The notes below the pieces were generated by a model, which saw nothing but the letters and a program-made list of their open reading frames with translations, was not told the DNA's origin and did not search any database. From Aeromonas enteropelogenes (lineage in GTDB: Bacteria; Pseudomonadota; Gammaproteobacteria; Enterobacterales; Aeromonadaceae): a stretch of 37,057 nt of DNA. Made by a program: the position numbers and the translations under genes. The stretch is taken from NCBI RefSeq assembly GCF_000819845.1, contig NZ_CDCG01000010.1:1-37057 (forward strand), read 5' to 3'. Shown here piece by piece: positions 26,947 through 35,642 of this stretch. The first letter of the stretch is position 1. Every line of letters begins with the position of its first letter.

Positions 26947-29043
26947 ATGATTGCGCAAAAAAACACTACAGGACTCTGCAGAAAGAGAGGGTTGGGTATG
27001 CTCTCGCTGTCCGGCCTGCTGGCCTCTCTGCCTGTGATGGCCGAACAGACTCCCGCCAAGCTGCCCAAGGCCAGTGAAACCATGGTGGTCACAGGGACCG
27101 CCATGAAGGTGGAAGTGCCCATGGCCGAGACGCCTCGCGCCGTCTCAGTGGTTAATCGTGAAGAGCTGGACCAGCACGCCGTGCTGAAGCTGGACGAGGC
27201 GCTGCGCTATCGCTCCGGCGTGCTCTCCCAGTCTTATGGTGCCGATACCGATGCCGACTGGTTCAAGGTGCGCGGCTTCGATGCAGCCTCTTATCTCGAT
27301 GGCAACCGTCTGTTCAGCACCGGCTACTATGTCTGGACGCCGGAGCCGTTCGGTCTGGAGAGTGTGGAAGTGCTGAAAGGCCCGGCCTCGATCCTCTACG
27401 GCGAGGCGCCTCCCGGCGGGGTGATCAATGCCGTCAGCAAGCGACCGACCGCTACTCCCCAGGGGCAGGTGGATCTTCAGCTGGGCAACCGGGATCACCG
27501 TCAAATCGGGGTGGATGTCTCCGATGCGCTGACCGACAACAGCCGCTATCGCATGGTCGCCCTCTATAGCGAACGGGACGGCGTGCTGAATGGCAGTTAC
27601 AACGATCGCGTCTATCTGGCGCCGAGCGTCACCCTGGATATCTCGGATCGCACCAGCCTGACCCTGCTGGCCAGCTTCAAGCACGACGAAGGGGTACCCA
27701 CCAACGGCTTCTTCCCGGTCTACGGTACCCTCAATACCTCGGGTGGCCAGATCGATCCCGCCACCAACCTGAGTCAGCCGGATTACGATCGCAACCGCAA
27801 CACCCAGATCTCCGCCGGCTACGAGCTGGCCCACCAGCTCAACCAGACCTGGGAGTTCAAGCAGAACGTCCGCTTCAACTACAACGATCTGCTGCTGCGC
27901 CAGACCTATATCTTCCCGACCTATGAAGGTACCACTGCCTACCGTGGCCTGGTTTACCGCGATGGCGATACCAAGAGCGCCACCATGGACAACCAGATGG
28001 TGGGCTACTGGAACACGGATCGTACCGAGCAGACGCTGCTGCTGGGGGTGGATCTGCAGCGCCATGTCAACGAAGGGGTCGAGGCCGACGACTACGGCAT
28101 GGGATCCATCAATACCTTCCACCCTGATTACAGTGGCTTCCCCGGGTTTGACGAGTCTACCGCCACCCACCAGAAGAGCACCAAGGGCCAGAGTGGCCTC
28201 TATGCCCAGCACCAGATCCGCTGGGATGATCGCTGGTTGCTGACCGCCGGTGGCCGTTTCGACTATGTGGAGACCCACAACACCAACGCGACCAAGAACG
28301 AGAAGCAGTATGACCACGAGCTCTCCCTCTCCGGCAGCCTGATGTATCTGGCCGACAACGGCCTCTCTCCCTACTTTGCCTATGCCGAGTCGTTCGAGGT
28401 GTTGCCGGGGATTGATCCCAATACCAGAAGCTCCTACAAGCCGCTCGAGGGCAAGCTCTACGAAACCGGCATCAAGTATGCGCCTGCCTTCCTCGACGGT
28501 TACATCAACCTGGCCCTGTTCGATCTGGCGCAGACCAACTCGCTCGTCTCTACAGGATCCGGCCAGCAAACCCAGGCGGGTGAAGTCACCTCCCGTGGCG
28601 TCGAGCTGGAGGGAAGCGTGCAGGCCACCGACGCGTTGCGCCTGACCGCCGCCTACACCTATACCGATGCCAAGACCAACGACACCGGCAACGGCGATCG
28701 TCGTGCCAGCCTGATCCCGCGCCATATGGCCTCCTTCTGGGGCAACTACAAGGTGCAACAGGGCGTGGTATCGGGTCTCGAGCTGGGTACTGGCGTGCGT
28801 TACGTCGGTTCCAGCGTCGGTATCGGTGCCGTGGATGCCGGCTACAACCCCATCTATGGCTCTGCCGAGGTGCCGGCCCATACCGTGTGGGATGCGATGA
28901 TCGGGTATGACTTTGCCAAGAACTGGCGAGCCCAGATCAACGTCAACAACCTGCTGGGTGAAACCTATGTGGCCAGCTGTGACTACTACTGCTACTACGG
29001 CGAACCGCGCAGCGTAGTGGGCAGCATCAACTACCGCTGGTAA
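26947..29043 (+). CDS. TonB-dependent siderophore receptor (FhuA/FoxA-type)
   Basis: An outer-membrane receptor of 698 aa. The signal peptide is cut near residue 32 (VMA/EQ). The TonB box ETMVVTG is at 44-50. A plug domain (about 60-170) contains FKVRGFD and SVEVLKGPASILYGEAPPGG. A 22-strand beta barrel ends in SINYRW, with terminal Trp instead of the usual Phe. Two Cys lie near the C-terminus (SCDYYCYYG). Family and fhuCDB-like neighbours suggest a ferric hydroxamate such as ferrichrome or ferrioxamine; the ligand is inferred. TonB at 1600-2262 could energise it. A hairpin terminator follows, so downstream genes may be expressed less. Confidence 0.9.
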   Translation: MIAQKNTTGLCRKRGLGMLSLSGLLASLPVMAEQTPAKLPKASETMVVTGTAMKVEVPMAETPRAVSVVNREELDQHAVLKLDEALRYRSGVLSQSYGADTDADWFKVRGFDAASYLDGNRLFSTGYYVWTPEPFGLESVEVLKGPASILYGEAPPGGVINAVSKRPTATPQGQVDLQLGNRDHRQIGVDVSDALTDNSRYRMVALYSERDGVLNGSYNDRVYLAPSVTLDISDRTSLTLLASFKHDEGVPTNGFFPVYGTLNTSGGQIDPATNLSQPDYDRNRNTQISAGYELAHQLNQTWEFKQNVRFNYNDLLLRQTYIFPTYEGTTAYRGLVYRDGDTKSATMDNQMVGYWNTDRTEQTLLLGVDLQRHVNEGVEADDYGMGSINTFHPDYSGFPGFDESTATHQKSTKGQSGLYAQHQIRWDDRWLLTAGGRFDYVETHNTNATKNEKQYDHELSLSGSLMYLADNGLSPYFAYAESFEVLPGIDPNTRSSYKPLEGKLYETGIKYAPAFLDGYINLALFDLAQTNSLVSTGSGQQTQAGEVTSRGVELEGSVQATDALRLTAAYTYTDAKTNDTGNGDRRASLIPRHMASFWGNYKVQQGVVSGLELGTGVRYVGSSVGIGAVDAGYNPIYGSAEVPAHTVWDAMIGYDFAKNWRAQINVNNLLGETYVASCDYYCYYGEPRSVVGSINYRW

Positions 29044-29048
29044 TGAAG

Positions 29049-29082
29049 GCAGGGCGGGGGCCGAGGCTCCCGCCCTATTTTT
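29049..29082 (+). terminator. Terminator or attenuator after the receptor gene
   Basis: AGGGCGGGGGC (29051-29061) pairs with GCTCCCGCCCT (29066-29076), with one G-T pair and loop CGAG, followed by ATTTTT. It sits between the receptor and the ABC exporter, so the exporter and fhuCDB depend on read-through or a local promoter. Confidence 0.8.
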
Positions 29083-29126
29083 CCCGGCATCTTGTTTTGA
29101 GCATTCCCCTGAAATAGCGGTCCTTT

Positions 29127-30773
29127 ATGGAACTCTTGTCTCTGGTTTACCGCCAATACCGTTGGCCCTTTCTCGCCATTGTTCTGCTCAGCTTGCTCAG
29201 TGCCGTCAGCGGAATTGGCGTGATAGCCTTTATCAATCAATCTCTTATCGAATCAGTTGGCGAGCCGCTACCGGTACTCGGCCAGCTGATCGGCCTTATT
29301 CTGTTGCTGCTGGTGATCACCCTCGGCTCCCAGCTGGCCCTGACCACCCTTGGTCATCATTTTGTCTACCGGCTGCGCGGCCGTCTGCTCAAGCAGCTGC
29401 TGGATACCGATGTCGGCCGCATCCGCCAGATAGGGCAGGGGCCATTACTCGCCTCTCTCTCCAGCGACATCGGCCAGATCACCATCGCCTTCGTGCGCCT
29501 GCCGGAGCTGGTGCAGGGGCTGGTGCTCACCTTGGGATCGGCCATTTACCTGGGCTGGCTGTCGCCGGCCCTGCTCGGCGTCACCACCCTCTGGGTCACC
29601 GTCACCATGGTGGTGGGTTGGCTGCTGGTCAACCGGGTCTATCGCCACCTCTCCCGCATGCGTCAGGCTGAGGATCGGCTCTATCAGAACTACCAGGCGA
29701 TCATCGCCGGCAGCAAGGAGCTGGCGCTCAACCGTGAACGGGCCCATTTCGTCTACCACCAGCTTTATCTGCAGAATGCGCAGGATTACCGCCAGCAGAT
29801 CATCCGTGCCGACACCTATCACCTGAGCGCGGTGAACTGGTCGAATATCATGATGCTGGGAGCCATCGGTCTGGTCTTCTTCCTGGCCAATGGCCTGGGC
29901 TGGGCCAACACCAATGTGGCCGCCACCTTTGCCCTGACTCTGTTGTTCCTGCGCACCCCCTTGTTGCAGGGGATTGGTGCGCTGCCGACCCTGCTTGCCG
30001 CCCAGGTGGCATTCGACAAGATTGGCGCTCTGGCGCTGGCCGAGCCGGAACCCGATTTCCCGCTGCCGCCTGCCCCCCGCGCCTGGCGGCGCATCGAGCT
30101 GGAGCAGGTGAGCTTTCACTATCAGGGGGAGGGCGGCTTTGCCGTGGGCCCCATCGATCTCACCATCGAGAAGGGGGAGCAGATCTTCATCATCGGTGGC
30201 AACGGTTCCGGCAAATCGACTCTGGCCATGTTGCTGACTGGCCTCTATCAGCCTGTTTCTGGCCGGATCCTGCTGGATGGCGAGCCGGTTACCGATCGCA
30301 ACGCCTATCTGGCGCTCTTCTCCGCCATCTTTACCGACTACCACCTGTTCCAGCACCTGCTGGGGCCGGAACCGAAGGACGCGCTGATCGCCGAGTGGCT
30401 GGAGCGGCTGCAGATGGACAGCAAGCTTGCCATCAAGGAGGACTTCATCACCGATATCGACCTCTCCCAGGGTCAACGCAAGCGGGTTGCCCTGTTGCTG
30501 GCACTGGCGGAGCAGCGCGAGGTGATGCTGTTTGACGAGTGGGCAGCGGATCAGGATCCCCAGTTCCGCCGCATCTTCTATCAGGTGCTGTTGCCACGAC
30601 TGAAGGAGATGGGCAAGACGGTGATCGCCATCAGTCACGACGATCACTACTTCTCCCTGGCGGATCGCCTGCTGGAGATGCGTCAGGGCCGGCTCAGCGA
30701 ACTGACCGGTGAGCGGCGCGAGCAGGTGAGCCGGGATGCGGTTGCCCATCTGGATTGCGAGGTGCCGGCCTGA
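29127..30773 (+). CDS. YojI/PvdE-type cyclic-peptide ABC exporter (fused TMD-NBD)
   Basis: A 548-aa half transporter (E. coli YojI 547). Six helices lie in about 1-290 and an ATPase domain in about 322-548. Walker A GNGSGKST is at 358-365, the signature LSQGQ at 446-450, Walker B ends LFDE at 468-471, and the H-loop His is 504. The usual Q-loop Gln is replaced (FTDYHLF), as I recall it is in YojI. The C-terminal third is strikingly YojI-like ([17 protein letters not shown]). Relatives export microcin J25 (YojI) or a pyoverdine precursor (PvdE). No peptide or siderophore biosynthesis gene is nearby. It starts 83 bp after the receptor and precedes fhuC by 46 bp. Confidence 0.88.
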   Translation: MELLSLVYRQYRWPFLAIVLLSLLSAVSGIGVIAFINQSLIESVGEPLPVLGQLIGLILLLLVITLGSQLALTTLGHHFVYRLRGRLLKQLLDTDVGRIRQIGQGPLLASLSSDIGQITIAFVRLPELVQGLVLTLGSAIYLGWLSPALLGVTTLWVTVTMVVGWLLVNRVYRHLSRMRQAEDRLYQNYQAIIAGSKELALNRERAHFVYHQLYLQNAQDYRQQIIRADTYHLSAVNWSNIMMLGAIGLVFFLANGLGWANTNVAATFALTLLFLRTPLLQGIGALPTLLAAQVAFDKIGALALAEPEPDFPLPPAPRAWRRIELEQVSFHYQGEGGFAVGPIDLTIEKGEQIFIIGGNGSGKSTLAMLLTGLYQPVSGRILLDGEPVTDRNAYLALFSAIFTDYHLFQHLLGPEPKDALIAEWLERLQMDSKLAIKEDFITDIDLSQGQRKRVALLLALAEQREVMLFDEWAADQDPQFRRIFYQVLLPRLKEMGKTVIAISHDDHYFSLADRLLEMRQGRLSELTGERREQVSRDAVAHLDCEVPA

Positions 30774-30819
30774 TGCCGGCAGCGATGAGACTGGCCTTTG
30801 GCCAGCACAGGTAAAGCTT

Positions 30820-31584
30820 ATGTTTGAGATGAAATCAGCCAGCTTTGCGGTCAATGACCGCACGCTGCTGCACCCCACCGATCTGCGCTTCAAGCAGGGG
30901 CAGGTCTATGGCCTCATCGGTCACAATGGTTCAGGCAAATCCACCCTGCTCAAGCTGCTGGCCCGCCAGCAGCTGCTCAGTGGTGGCGAGATCCGGTTCG
31001 ATGACAAGCCGTTGCAGGCATGGGGCAATCGGGATTTTGCCCGCCAGGTGGCCTATCTACCCCAGCATCTGCCGAGCGCCGAGAACCTGCTCGGCCGGGA
31101 GTTGGTGGAGATGGGGCGCTATCCCTGGCGCGGCCTGCTGGGCCGCATGGGAGAGGAAGATCGTCGCCAGGTGGACAAGGCCATCGCTCTCACCCATACC
31201 GAACGCTTTGCCGACAGACTGGTGGACACCCTCTCCGGTGGCGAACGGGGGCGGGTCTGGCTGGCCATGCTGCTGGCCCAGGAGAGTCGCTTCATCCTGC
31301 TGGACGAGCCGCTGGCAGCGCTGGATGTCGCTCACCAGGTGGAGGTACTCACGCTCGTCAAGCAGTTGAGCCGTCAGCTCAATATCGGGGTCATCATCGT
31401 CATTCACGACATCAACATGGCCTCCCGTTTCTGTGATCGGCTGGTGGCGCTGCACTCCGGCCGCCTGCTGACCCACGGCGAGCCCGGGCAGATCATGACC
31501 CGCGAGACCCTGCACGCCATCTATGGCATCCCGATGGAGGTCATTCGCCACCCGGCCCATGACCACGCCATTGCCATCGTCTAA
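30820..31584 (+). CDS. fhuC: Ferric siderophore ABC transporter ATPase (FhuC-like)
   Basis: A 254-aa ATPase of iron-siderophore importers (E. coli FhuC 265). Walker A GHNGSGKST is at 34-42, the Q-loop Gln at 82, the signature LSGGER at 138-143, Walker B FILLDEP at 158-164 and the H-loop His at 196 (IHDINMASRFCD). The MGRYPWRG segment after the Q-loop is typical of FhuC/FepC/FecE. I start it at ATG 30820, with AGGTAAAG just upstream; an in-frame ATG at 30736 would overlap the exporter gene. It powers the FhuB-like permease encoded two genes on. Confidence 0.9.
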   Translation: MFEMKSASFAVNDRTLLHPTDLRFKQGQVYGLIGHNGSGKSTLLKLLARQQLLSGGEIRFDDKPLQAWGNRDFARQVAYLPQHLPSAENLLGRELVEMGRYPWRGLLGRMGEEDRRQVDKAIALTHTERFADRLVDTLSGGERGRVWLAMLLAQESRFILLDEPLAALDVAHQVEVLTLVKQLSRQLNIGVIIVIHDINMASRFCDRLVALHSGRLLTHGEPGQIMTRETLHAIYGIPMEVIRHPAHDHAIAIV

Positions 31585-31597
31585 CAGGGGGTCTCTC

Positions 31598-32509
31598 TTG
31601 AATCGTTTTTTGAAGATGGCTCCCTGCCTCGTCAGCCTGCTGCTGCCGTTTGCGACGCTGGCCGAACCGCAAGCCGTTGCCACAGAGGTCGGCAGCGGGA
31701 CGCCCCGTATCGCTACCGTCGACTGGACCATAGCCGAAACCCTGCTGGCGCTGGAGGTGACACCGCTGGCAGTGGGGGATGTCGGTTCCTACCATGCCTG
31801 GGTCGGCGAACCCAGGCTGCCAGCTGAAGTGGTAGACATAGGCCTGCGGGCCGAACCCAACCGCGAACTGCTGGCCGAGCTGAAACCCGATCGCATCCTG
31901 ATATCTCCGCTGGCGGAGCCTTTGACCGCCACCTTGTCCCGCATCGCCCCCGTGCAGTCCATCGCCCTCTATGAACCAGGCAGCGATCTGTGGCAGCGGC
32001 TGCACGAGGCGACCCTGATCGTGGCCGGGCTGGTAAACAAAACCGCCGAGGCCAGGGAGCAGCTGACCAGGCTGGATTCGGATCTGGCGCAGATGAAAGC
32101 CACTCTGCCCGCTGATATTTCCCCTCTGCTGGTGGTGCAGTTCATCGACGAGCGTCATGTGCGGGTATTTGGTCGCGACAGCCTGTTCGAGGCTGTGATG
32201 CAACGGCTCGGGCTGCGCAATGCCTGGACCGGGCAGACCAATGCCTGGGGCTTTTCGGTGGCCAGCATAGAGCAGTTTTTAGCCTTCCCCGAGGCGCGGC
32301 TGGTGGTGGTCGACCCCATTCCCGTCGGGGTTAACGAGCGACTGCAGGAGCCCGGGTTGTGGCAGCATCTGCCTCTGGTCAAGCAGGCGCCCGTGCTGCA
32401 TCTGCCCGCCGTCTGGAGTTTCGGTGGCGTCATCGCCGCCCGTCGCTTCGCCACCCTGCTCAGCGAGGCATTGCTGCAGGACGCCAAGGTTGGAGGGGAG
32501 CCCAAATGA
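31598..32509 (+). CDS. fhuD: Periplasmic ferric siderophore binding protein (FhuD-like)
   Basis: A 303-aa class III binding protein (E. coli FhuD 296). The signal peptide is MNRFLKMAPCLVSLLLPFAT with a cut near residue 22. Two lobes are joined by a long helix (about 140-165). Characteristic segments are RIATVDWTIAETLLALEVTP near the N-terminus and AWGFSVASIEQFL in the second lobe, close to FhuD patterns. I choose a TTG start at 31598: AGGGGG lies 6 nt upstream, and only this start gives the basic Arg/Lys n-region. The ATG at 31616 would cut it off. It follows fhuC by 13 bp and overlaps fhuB by 4 bp. Confidence 0.88.
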   Translation: MNRFLKMAPCLVSLLLPFATLAEPQAVATEVGSGTPRIATVDWTIAETLLALEVTPLAVGDVGSYHAWVGEPRLPAEVVDIGLRAEPNRELLAELKPDRILISPLAEPLTATLSRIAPVQSIALYEPGSDLWQRLHEATLIVAGLVNKTAEAREQLTRLDSDLAQMKATLPADISPLLVVQFIDERHVRVFGRDSLFEAVMQRLGLRNAWTGQTNAWGFSVASIEQFLAFPEARLVVVDPIPVGVNERLQEPGLWQHLPLVKQAPVLHLPAVWSFGGVIAARRFATLLSEALLQDAKVGGEPK

Positions 32510-34488
32510 CGCGCCTCTTCCCATTGCCGCTGCGGCGGCCCTCCCTGATCCTGCTGGGATTGACCCTCTCGCTGATTTGCTGGGAGTTGTCACGCCAGTT
32601 GCCTGCGTCACTCTGGTGGCAGAGCTTCTTCTCGCCCGAACTGGAGGATGCCCGTCAGGCGGTGGTCTATTTCAGTTGGTTGCCGCGCCTTGCCATCTGC
32701 CTGCTGGCCGGGGCCGCCCTTGGGTTGGCGGGCACTCTGATGCAGCAGGTGCTGCGCAATCCTCTTGCCTCGCCGACCACCCTGGGGGTCGCCTCTGGCG
32801 CCCAGCTGGCACTGATGATGGTGACCCTGTTCGCCCCCTCCTGGTTGCTGCTGGGGCGGGAGTGGATAGCCATGGCTGGTGGCAGCCTCGCCATGGCGCT
32901 GGTGTTCGCCCTGGCCTGGCGCCGTCAGCTCAATCCCGTGGTCATCGTGTTTGCCGGTCTGGTGATCAACCTCTATCTGGCGGCCATCAGCATGGGGCTG
33001 CTGCTGTTCTTTCAGGAGGAGCTGAAAGGGCTGCTGGTGTGGGGCAGCGGCTCCTTGGTCCAGAACAGCTGGAGCGGGGTCAGCTATCTGCTGCCGCGGC
33101 TGCTGGTAGCCGGTGTGCTGGCCGCTGTGCTGGTGCGCCCGCTGGCGGTGCTGGAGCTGGATGATGCCAGTGCCCGCAGCCTGGGGGTCTCCCTTCAGCA
33201 TCTGCGCTTCGCCGGACTGGGGTTGGCTGTCTTCATCACCGCCTGCGTGGTGAGCGTGGTGGGGCTGATCGGTTTTATCGGGCTGGCGGCTCCCGCCCTG
33301 GTGCGACAGCTGGGCATTCGGCGACTTGCCCAGCGGCTGGTGTGGGCGCCTGTCCTGGGAGCCCTGCTGCTGACGGCCACCGATCTGCTGCTGCAAACCC
33401 TGAGCCGCTTCTGGCCCGTGCTGATCCCGACCGGCGCCATGACGGCGCTGCTGGGCGCACCACTGTTGCTCTGGCTGATCCCGCGCCTTGGCATCAAGTC
33501 TGGCACGCCGAAGGCAAATGCCACTCTGCTGGTGGCCCGTCACCCGACACCGGCTCGTCTCATCAGTCTGCTGCTACTCGGGTTGCTGGCAGCCATCCTG
33601 ATCTCCCTGCTGTTTGGGCAGGGGATGCATGGCTGGAGCTGGCCAAGCTGGCTCAGATGGCAGGCCCAGCTGGAATGGCGGCTGCCGCGTACTCTGGCGG
33701 CCGCTGCGGCTGGCGTGCTGCTGGCGCTGGCGGGCACCCTGCTGCAACGGGTCAGCAACAACCCCATGGCGAGCCCGGAGCTGCTGGGGGTGAGTGGTGG
33801 CACCTTTATGGGAGTGATAGGGACGGCGCTGCTGCTGCCCGCCTTGCCGCTGCCCATGATGCTGCTGGGAGGGCTGGTCGGTGCCTTCGGTTGCCTGTTG
33901 CTGCTGGTGGCAATCAACCGCAGACACGGCTTTCAGCCGGAGCGGATCCTGCTCTCCGGTATCGCCATCACGGCGCTGTTCGAGCCGCTGCAGGCCATCG
34001 CGCTCGCCAACGGCGACCTGCGGGTACAGCAGCTGCTCTCCTGGATGTCCGGTTCCACCTACTATGTCACCCTGCCGGTGGCATCCGCGCTGGTGGGCTT
34101 GGCGCTCCTGATGCTGGCGGCCTGCCTGCTGATCAGCCGCTGGCTCGATCTGATGCCGATGGGGGCGGCGGTAGCCACCGCGCTCGGCATTCGCCTGAGC
34201 TTGGCCCAGCTTGTCATCCTGCTGCTGGTGGCCGTGCTTACTGCCAGTGCCACTCTGGTGGTGGGGCCACTCTCCTTCGTCGGTTTGCTGGCACCGCACA
34301 TGGCCAAGCTGATGGGACTGGTGCGGGCGCGCTGGCACCTGCTCGGCGCCGCCGGATCCGGCGCCCTCCTGATGGTATCGGCCGACTGGATCGGCCAGCA
34401 GATCCTGTTTCCGCAGGATGTGCCGGTGGGACTGGTCTCCACCCTGTTAGGAGGTGCTTACTTCATGTGGTGCCTGCGCAGGATCTAG
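32506..34488 (+). CDS. fhuB: Fused ferric hydroxamate permease (FhuB-like)
   Basis: A 660-aa inner-membrane permease, the same length as E. coli FhuB. It consists of two homologous FecCD-type halves (about 1-330 and 331-660), each with a GxxLQxxxxNPLAxP-type segment (GTLMQQVLRNPLASPTTLG and GTLLQRVSNNPMASPELLG) and an ATPase-coupling loop (GLAAPALVRQLGIR and GLLAPHMAKLMGLVR). Fusion of both halves is the mark of FhuB; most siderophore permeases are two separate proteins. The ATG overlaps the fhuD stop (ATGA). The operon ends at a hairpin shared with convergent lysR. Confidence 0.94.
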   Translation: MTRLFPLPLRRPSLILLGLTLSLICWELSRQLPASLWWQSFFSPELEDARQAVVYFSWLPRLAICLLAGAALGLAGTLMQQVLRNPLASPTTLGVASGAQLALMMVTLFAPSWLLLGREWIAMAGGSLAMALVFALAWRRQLNPVVIVFAGLVINLYLAAISMGLLLFFQEELKGLLVWGSGSLVQNSWSGVSYLLPRLLVAGVLAAVLVRPLAVLELDDASARSLGVSLQHLRFAGLGLAVFITACVVSVVGLIGFIGLAAPALVRQLGIRRLAQRLVWAPVLGALLLTATDLLLQTLSRFWPVLIPTGAMTALLGAPLLLWLIPRLGIKSGTPKANATLLVARHPTPARLISLLLLGLLAAILISLLFGQGMHGWSWPSWLRWQAQLEWRLPRTLAAAAAGVLLALAGTLLQRVSNNPMASPELLGVSGGTFMGVIGTALLLPALPLPMMLLGGLVGAFGCLLLLVAINRRHGFQPERILLSGIAITALFEPLQAIALANGDLRVQQLLSWMSGSTYYVTLPVASALVGLALLMLAACLLISRWLDLMPMGAAVATALGIRLSLAQLVILLLVAVLTASATLVVGPLSFVGLLAPHMAKLMGLVRARWHLLGAAGSGALLMVSADWIGQQILFPQDVPVGLVSTLLGGAYFMWCLRRI

Positions 34489-34567
34489 CCTGTTGTTTGA
34501 AAAATGAGTACAAATCGAGCGTTGAGCGAGGGATAAAAATCACGGGGCTGAGTGATCGGCAAAGCGG

Positions 34568-34596
34568 AGAGGGAGGCATCATGCCTCCCTCTTCTT
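34568..34596. terminator. Hairpin between convergent fhuB and lysR
   Basis: AGAGGGAGGCAT (34568-34579) and ATGCCTCCCTCT (34581-34592) are perfectly complementary around one base. The following CTTCTTATT is only partly T-rich. On the minus strand the hairpin lies immediately after the lysR stop codon. Confidence 0.7.
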
Positions 34597-35527
34597 ATTG
34601 GTTATCGTCCGGATGTCCGGATTGTGTTTTCCCTAGCGCATCTATGACGTAGTCGAGGAAGTGGCCGACCAGGGCCGACTCGGCCCGGCGCTGGGTATAG
34701 AGGGCGTAGAAGTTGGCCCCCTTGGGACGGTAGTCGGGCAGCACTTCGCGCACCACCCCCTCGGCCAGCTCGGTCGCCACCAGGTAGCGCGGCAAGCGGG
34801 CGATCCCCAGCCCCTGGCGCATCGCCTGGTGAATCGCTTTCTTGCTATTGAAGGCCAGCTCACCCGCCACTTCCAGCGGGATCTCGCGCCCCTGGGCAAG
34901 CAGGGTCCAGCGCTCGTGGCGGCTGTACTCCTGGCAGCGGGTGATGAGGGGGTGCTGCTGCAGATCCTGCGGCTCGCTCAAGGGCGGGTGGCGGTCCAGG
35001 TAGTCGGCGCTGGCGCAGAGCACCAGATCGTCCACCGCGATGGGGCGCGCCAGATAGGGCTGAGTGCCGAGCTCGGTGCTGCGAAACGCCACATGCAAAT
35101 TGTCGCGCAGCAGGTCGGCCGGGGTATTGCTGAAGTCGGCGATGATCCGCACCTCGGGGTGGTCGGCGCGAAAGCGCAACAGCACAGGGGTCAGCACCAC
35201 CTCGCCCCACAGATCCGGCGCCGTGATCCGCAGCTCCCCGCACAGGGCCGAGCGGCGGCGCTGCAGGCCGTCCAGCAGCTGCTCGTGCAGGGCGATCATC
35301 TGGTCGGCCTGGTGGTAGGCGAGCTCCCCCGCGTCGGTCAACTGCACCCGGCGGGTGGTGCGGCTCAGGAGCGTGTTGCCGAGGCTCTGCTCCAGGTGGC
35401 GCAGATCCTTTGACGCCTTGCTCGGGGTGATGCCGAGGTGGGCCGCCGCCGCGGCGAAGGATCCGCAGCGGACGATGGCGACCAGCAGGCGCATCAGGTA
35501 GAGGGTGTCGAGCTTGTGGTGACTCAT
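34595..35527 (-). CDS. LysR-family transcriptional regulator
   Basis: A 310-aa protein with an N-terminal winged helix-turn-helix (about 6-65, SFAAAAAHLGITPSKASKDL, then LEQSLGNTLLSRTTRRVQLT) and a C-terminal two-lobe effector domain (about 92-295). It belongs to the CrgA/DsdC-like branch of LTTRs by its GELRITAPDLWGEVVLTP segment (remembered pattern). It is divergent from the flavoprotein gene across a 115-bp gap with nested inverted repeats, so that gene and the exporter behind it are the likely targets. The ligand is unknown. Base composition here and rightward is visibly more GC-rich than in the fhu genes. Confidence 0.9.
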   Translation of the reverse strand: MSHHKLDTLYLMRLLVAIVRCGSFAAAAAHLGITPSKASKDLRHLEQSLGNTLLSRTTRRVQLTDAGELAYHQADQMIALHEQLLDGLQRRRSALCGELRITAPDLWGEVVLTPVLLRFRADHPEVRIIADFSNTPADLLRDNLHVAFRSTELGTQPYLARPIAVDDLVLCASADYLDRHPPLSEPQDLQQHPLITRCQEYSRHERWTLLAQGREIPLEVAGELAFNSKKAIHQAMRQGLGIARLPRYLVATELAEGVVREVLPDYRPKGANFYALYTQRRAESALVGHFLDYVIDALGKTQSGHPDDNQ

Positions 35528-35590
35528 GTGTGACGGCCTATTGTGTCTTGCTGGGAATTAATGCCTTGCTTGTGCACCTGATTATATCCT

Positions 35591-35634
35591 GAATGCCCGG
35601 GATTATAGTGGCGGCATTCCATTGCGATCCCGGG
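35591..35634. promoter_or_regulatory. Nested inverted repeats in the lysR-flavoprotein gap
   Basis: GAATGCC (35591-35597) / GGCATTC (35613-35619) and CCCGGGAT (35596-35603) / ATCCCGGG (35627-35634) are both perfect. A possible -10 TATAGT (35604-35609) lies between arms. The sites may be LysR operators. The right CCCGGG arm touches the ribosome-binding site of the next gene. Confidence 0.45.
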
Positions 35635-35642
35635 AGAGGGCG

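Noticed and set aside
27145..28881. A 578-codon open frame antisense to the siderophore receptor
   Set aside because: Composition is Gly/Val/Ile/His-rich without domains, as expected for the complement of a GC-rich gene. The receptor frame is complete with signal peptide, plug and barrel.
29127..30773. Loss of function of the ABC exporter because of the missing Q-loop Gln
   Set aside because: As I remember it, YojI also lacks this Gln in the same FTD segment. Walker A, Walker B, signature and H-loop are intact, so this looks like a family trait.
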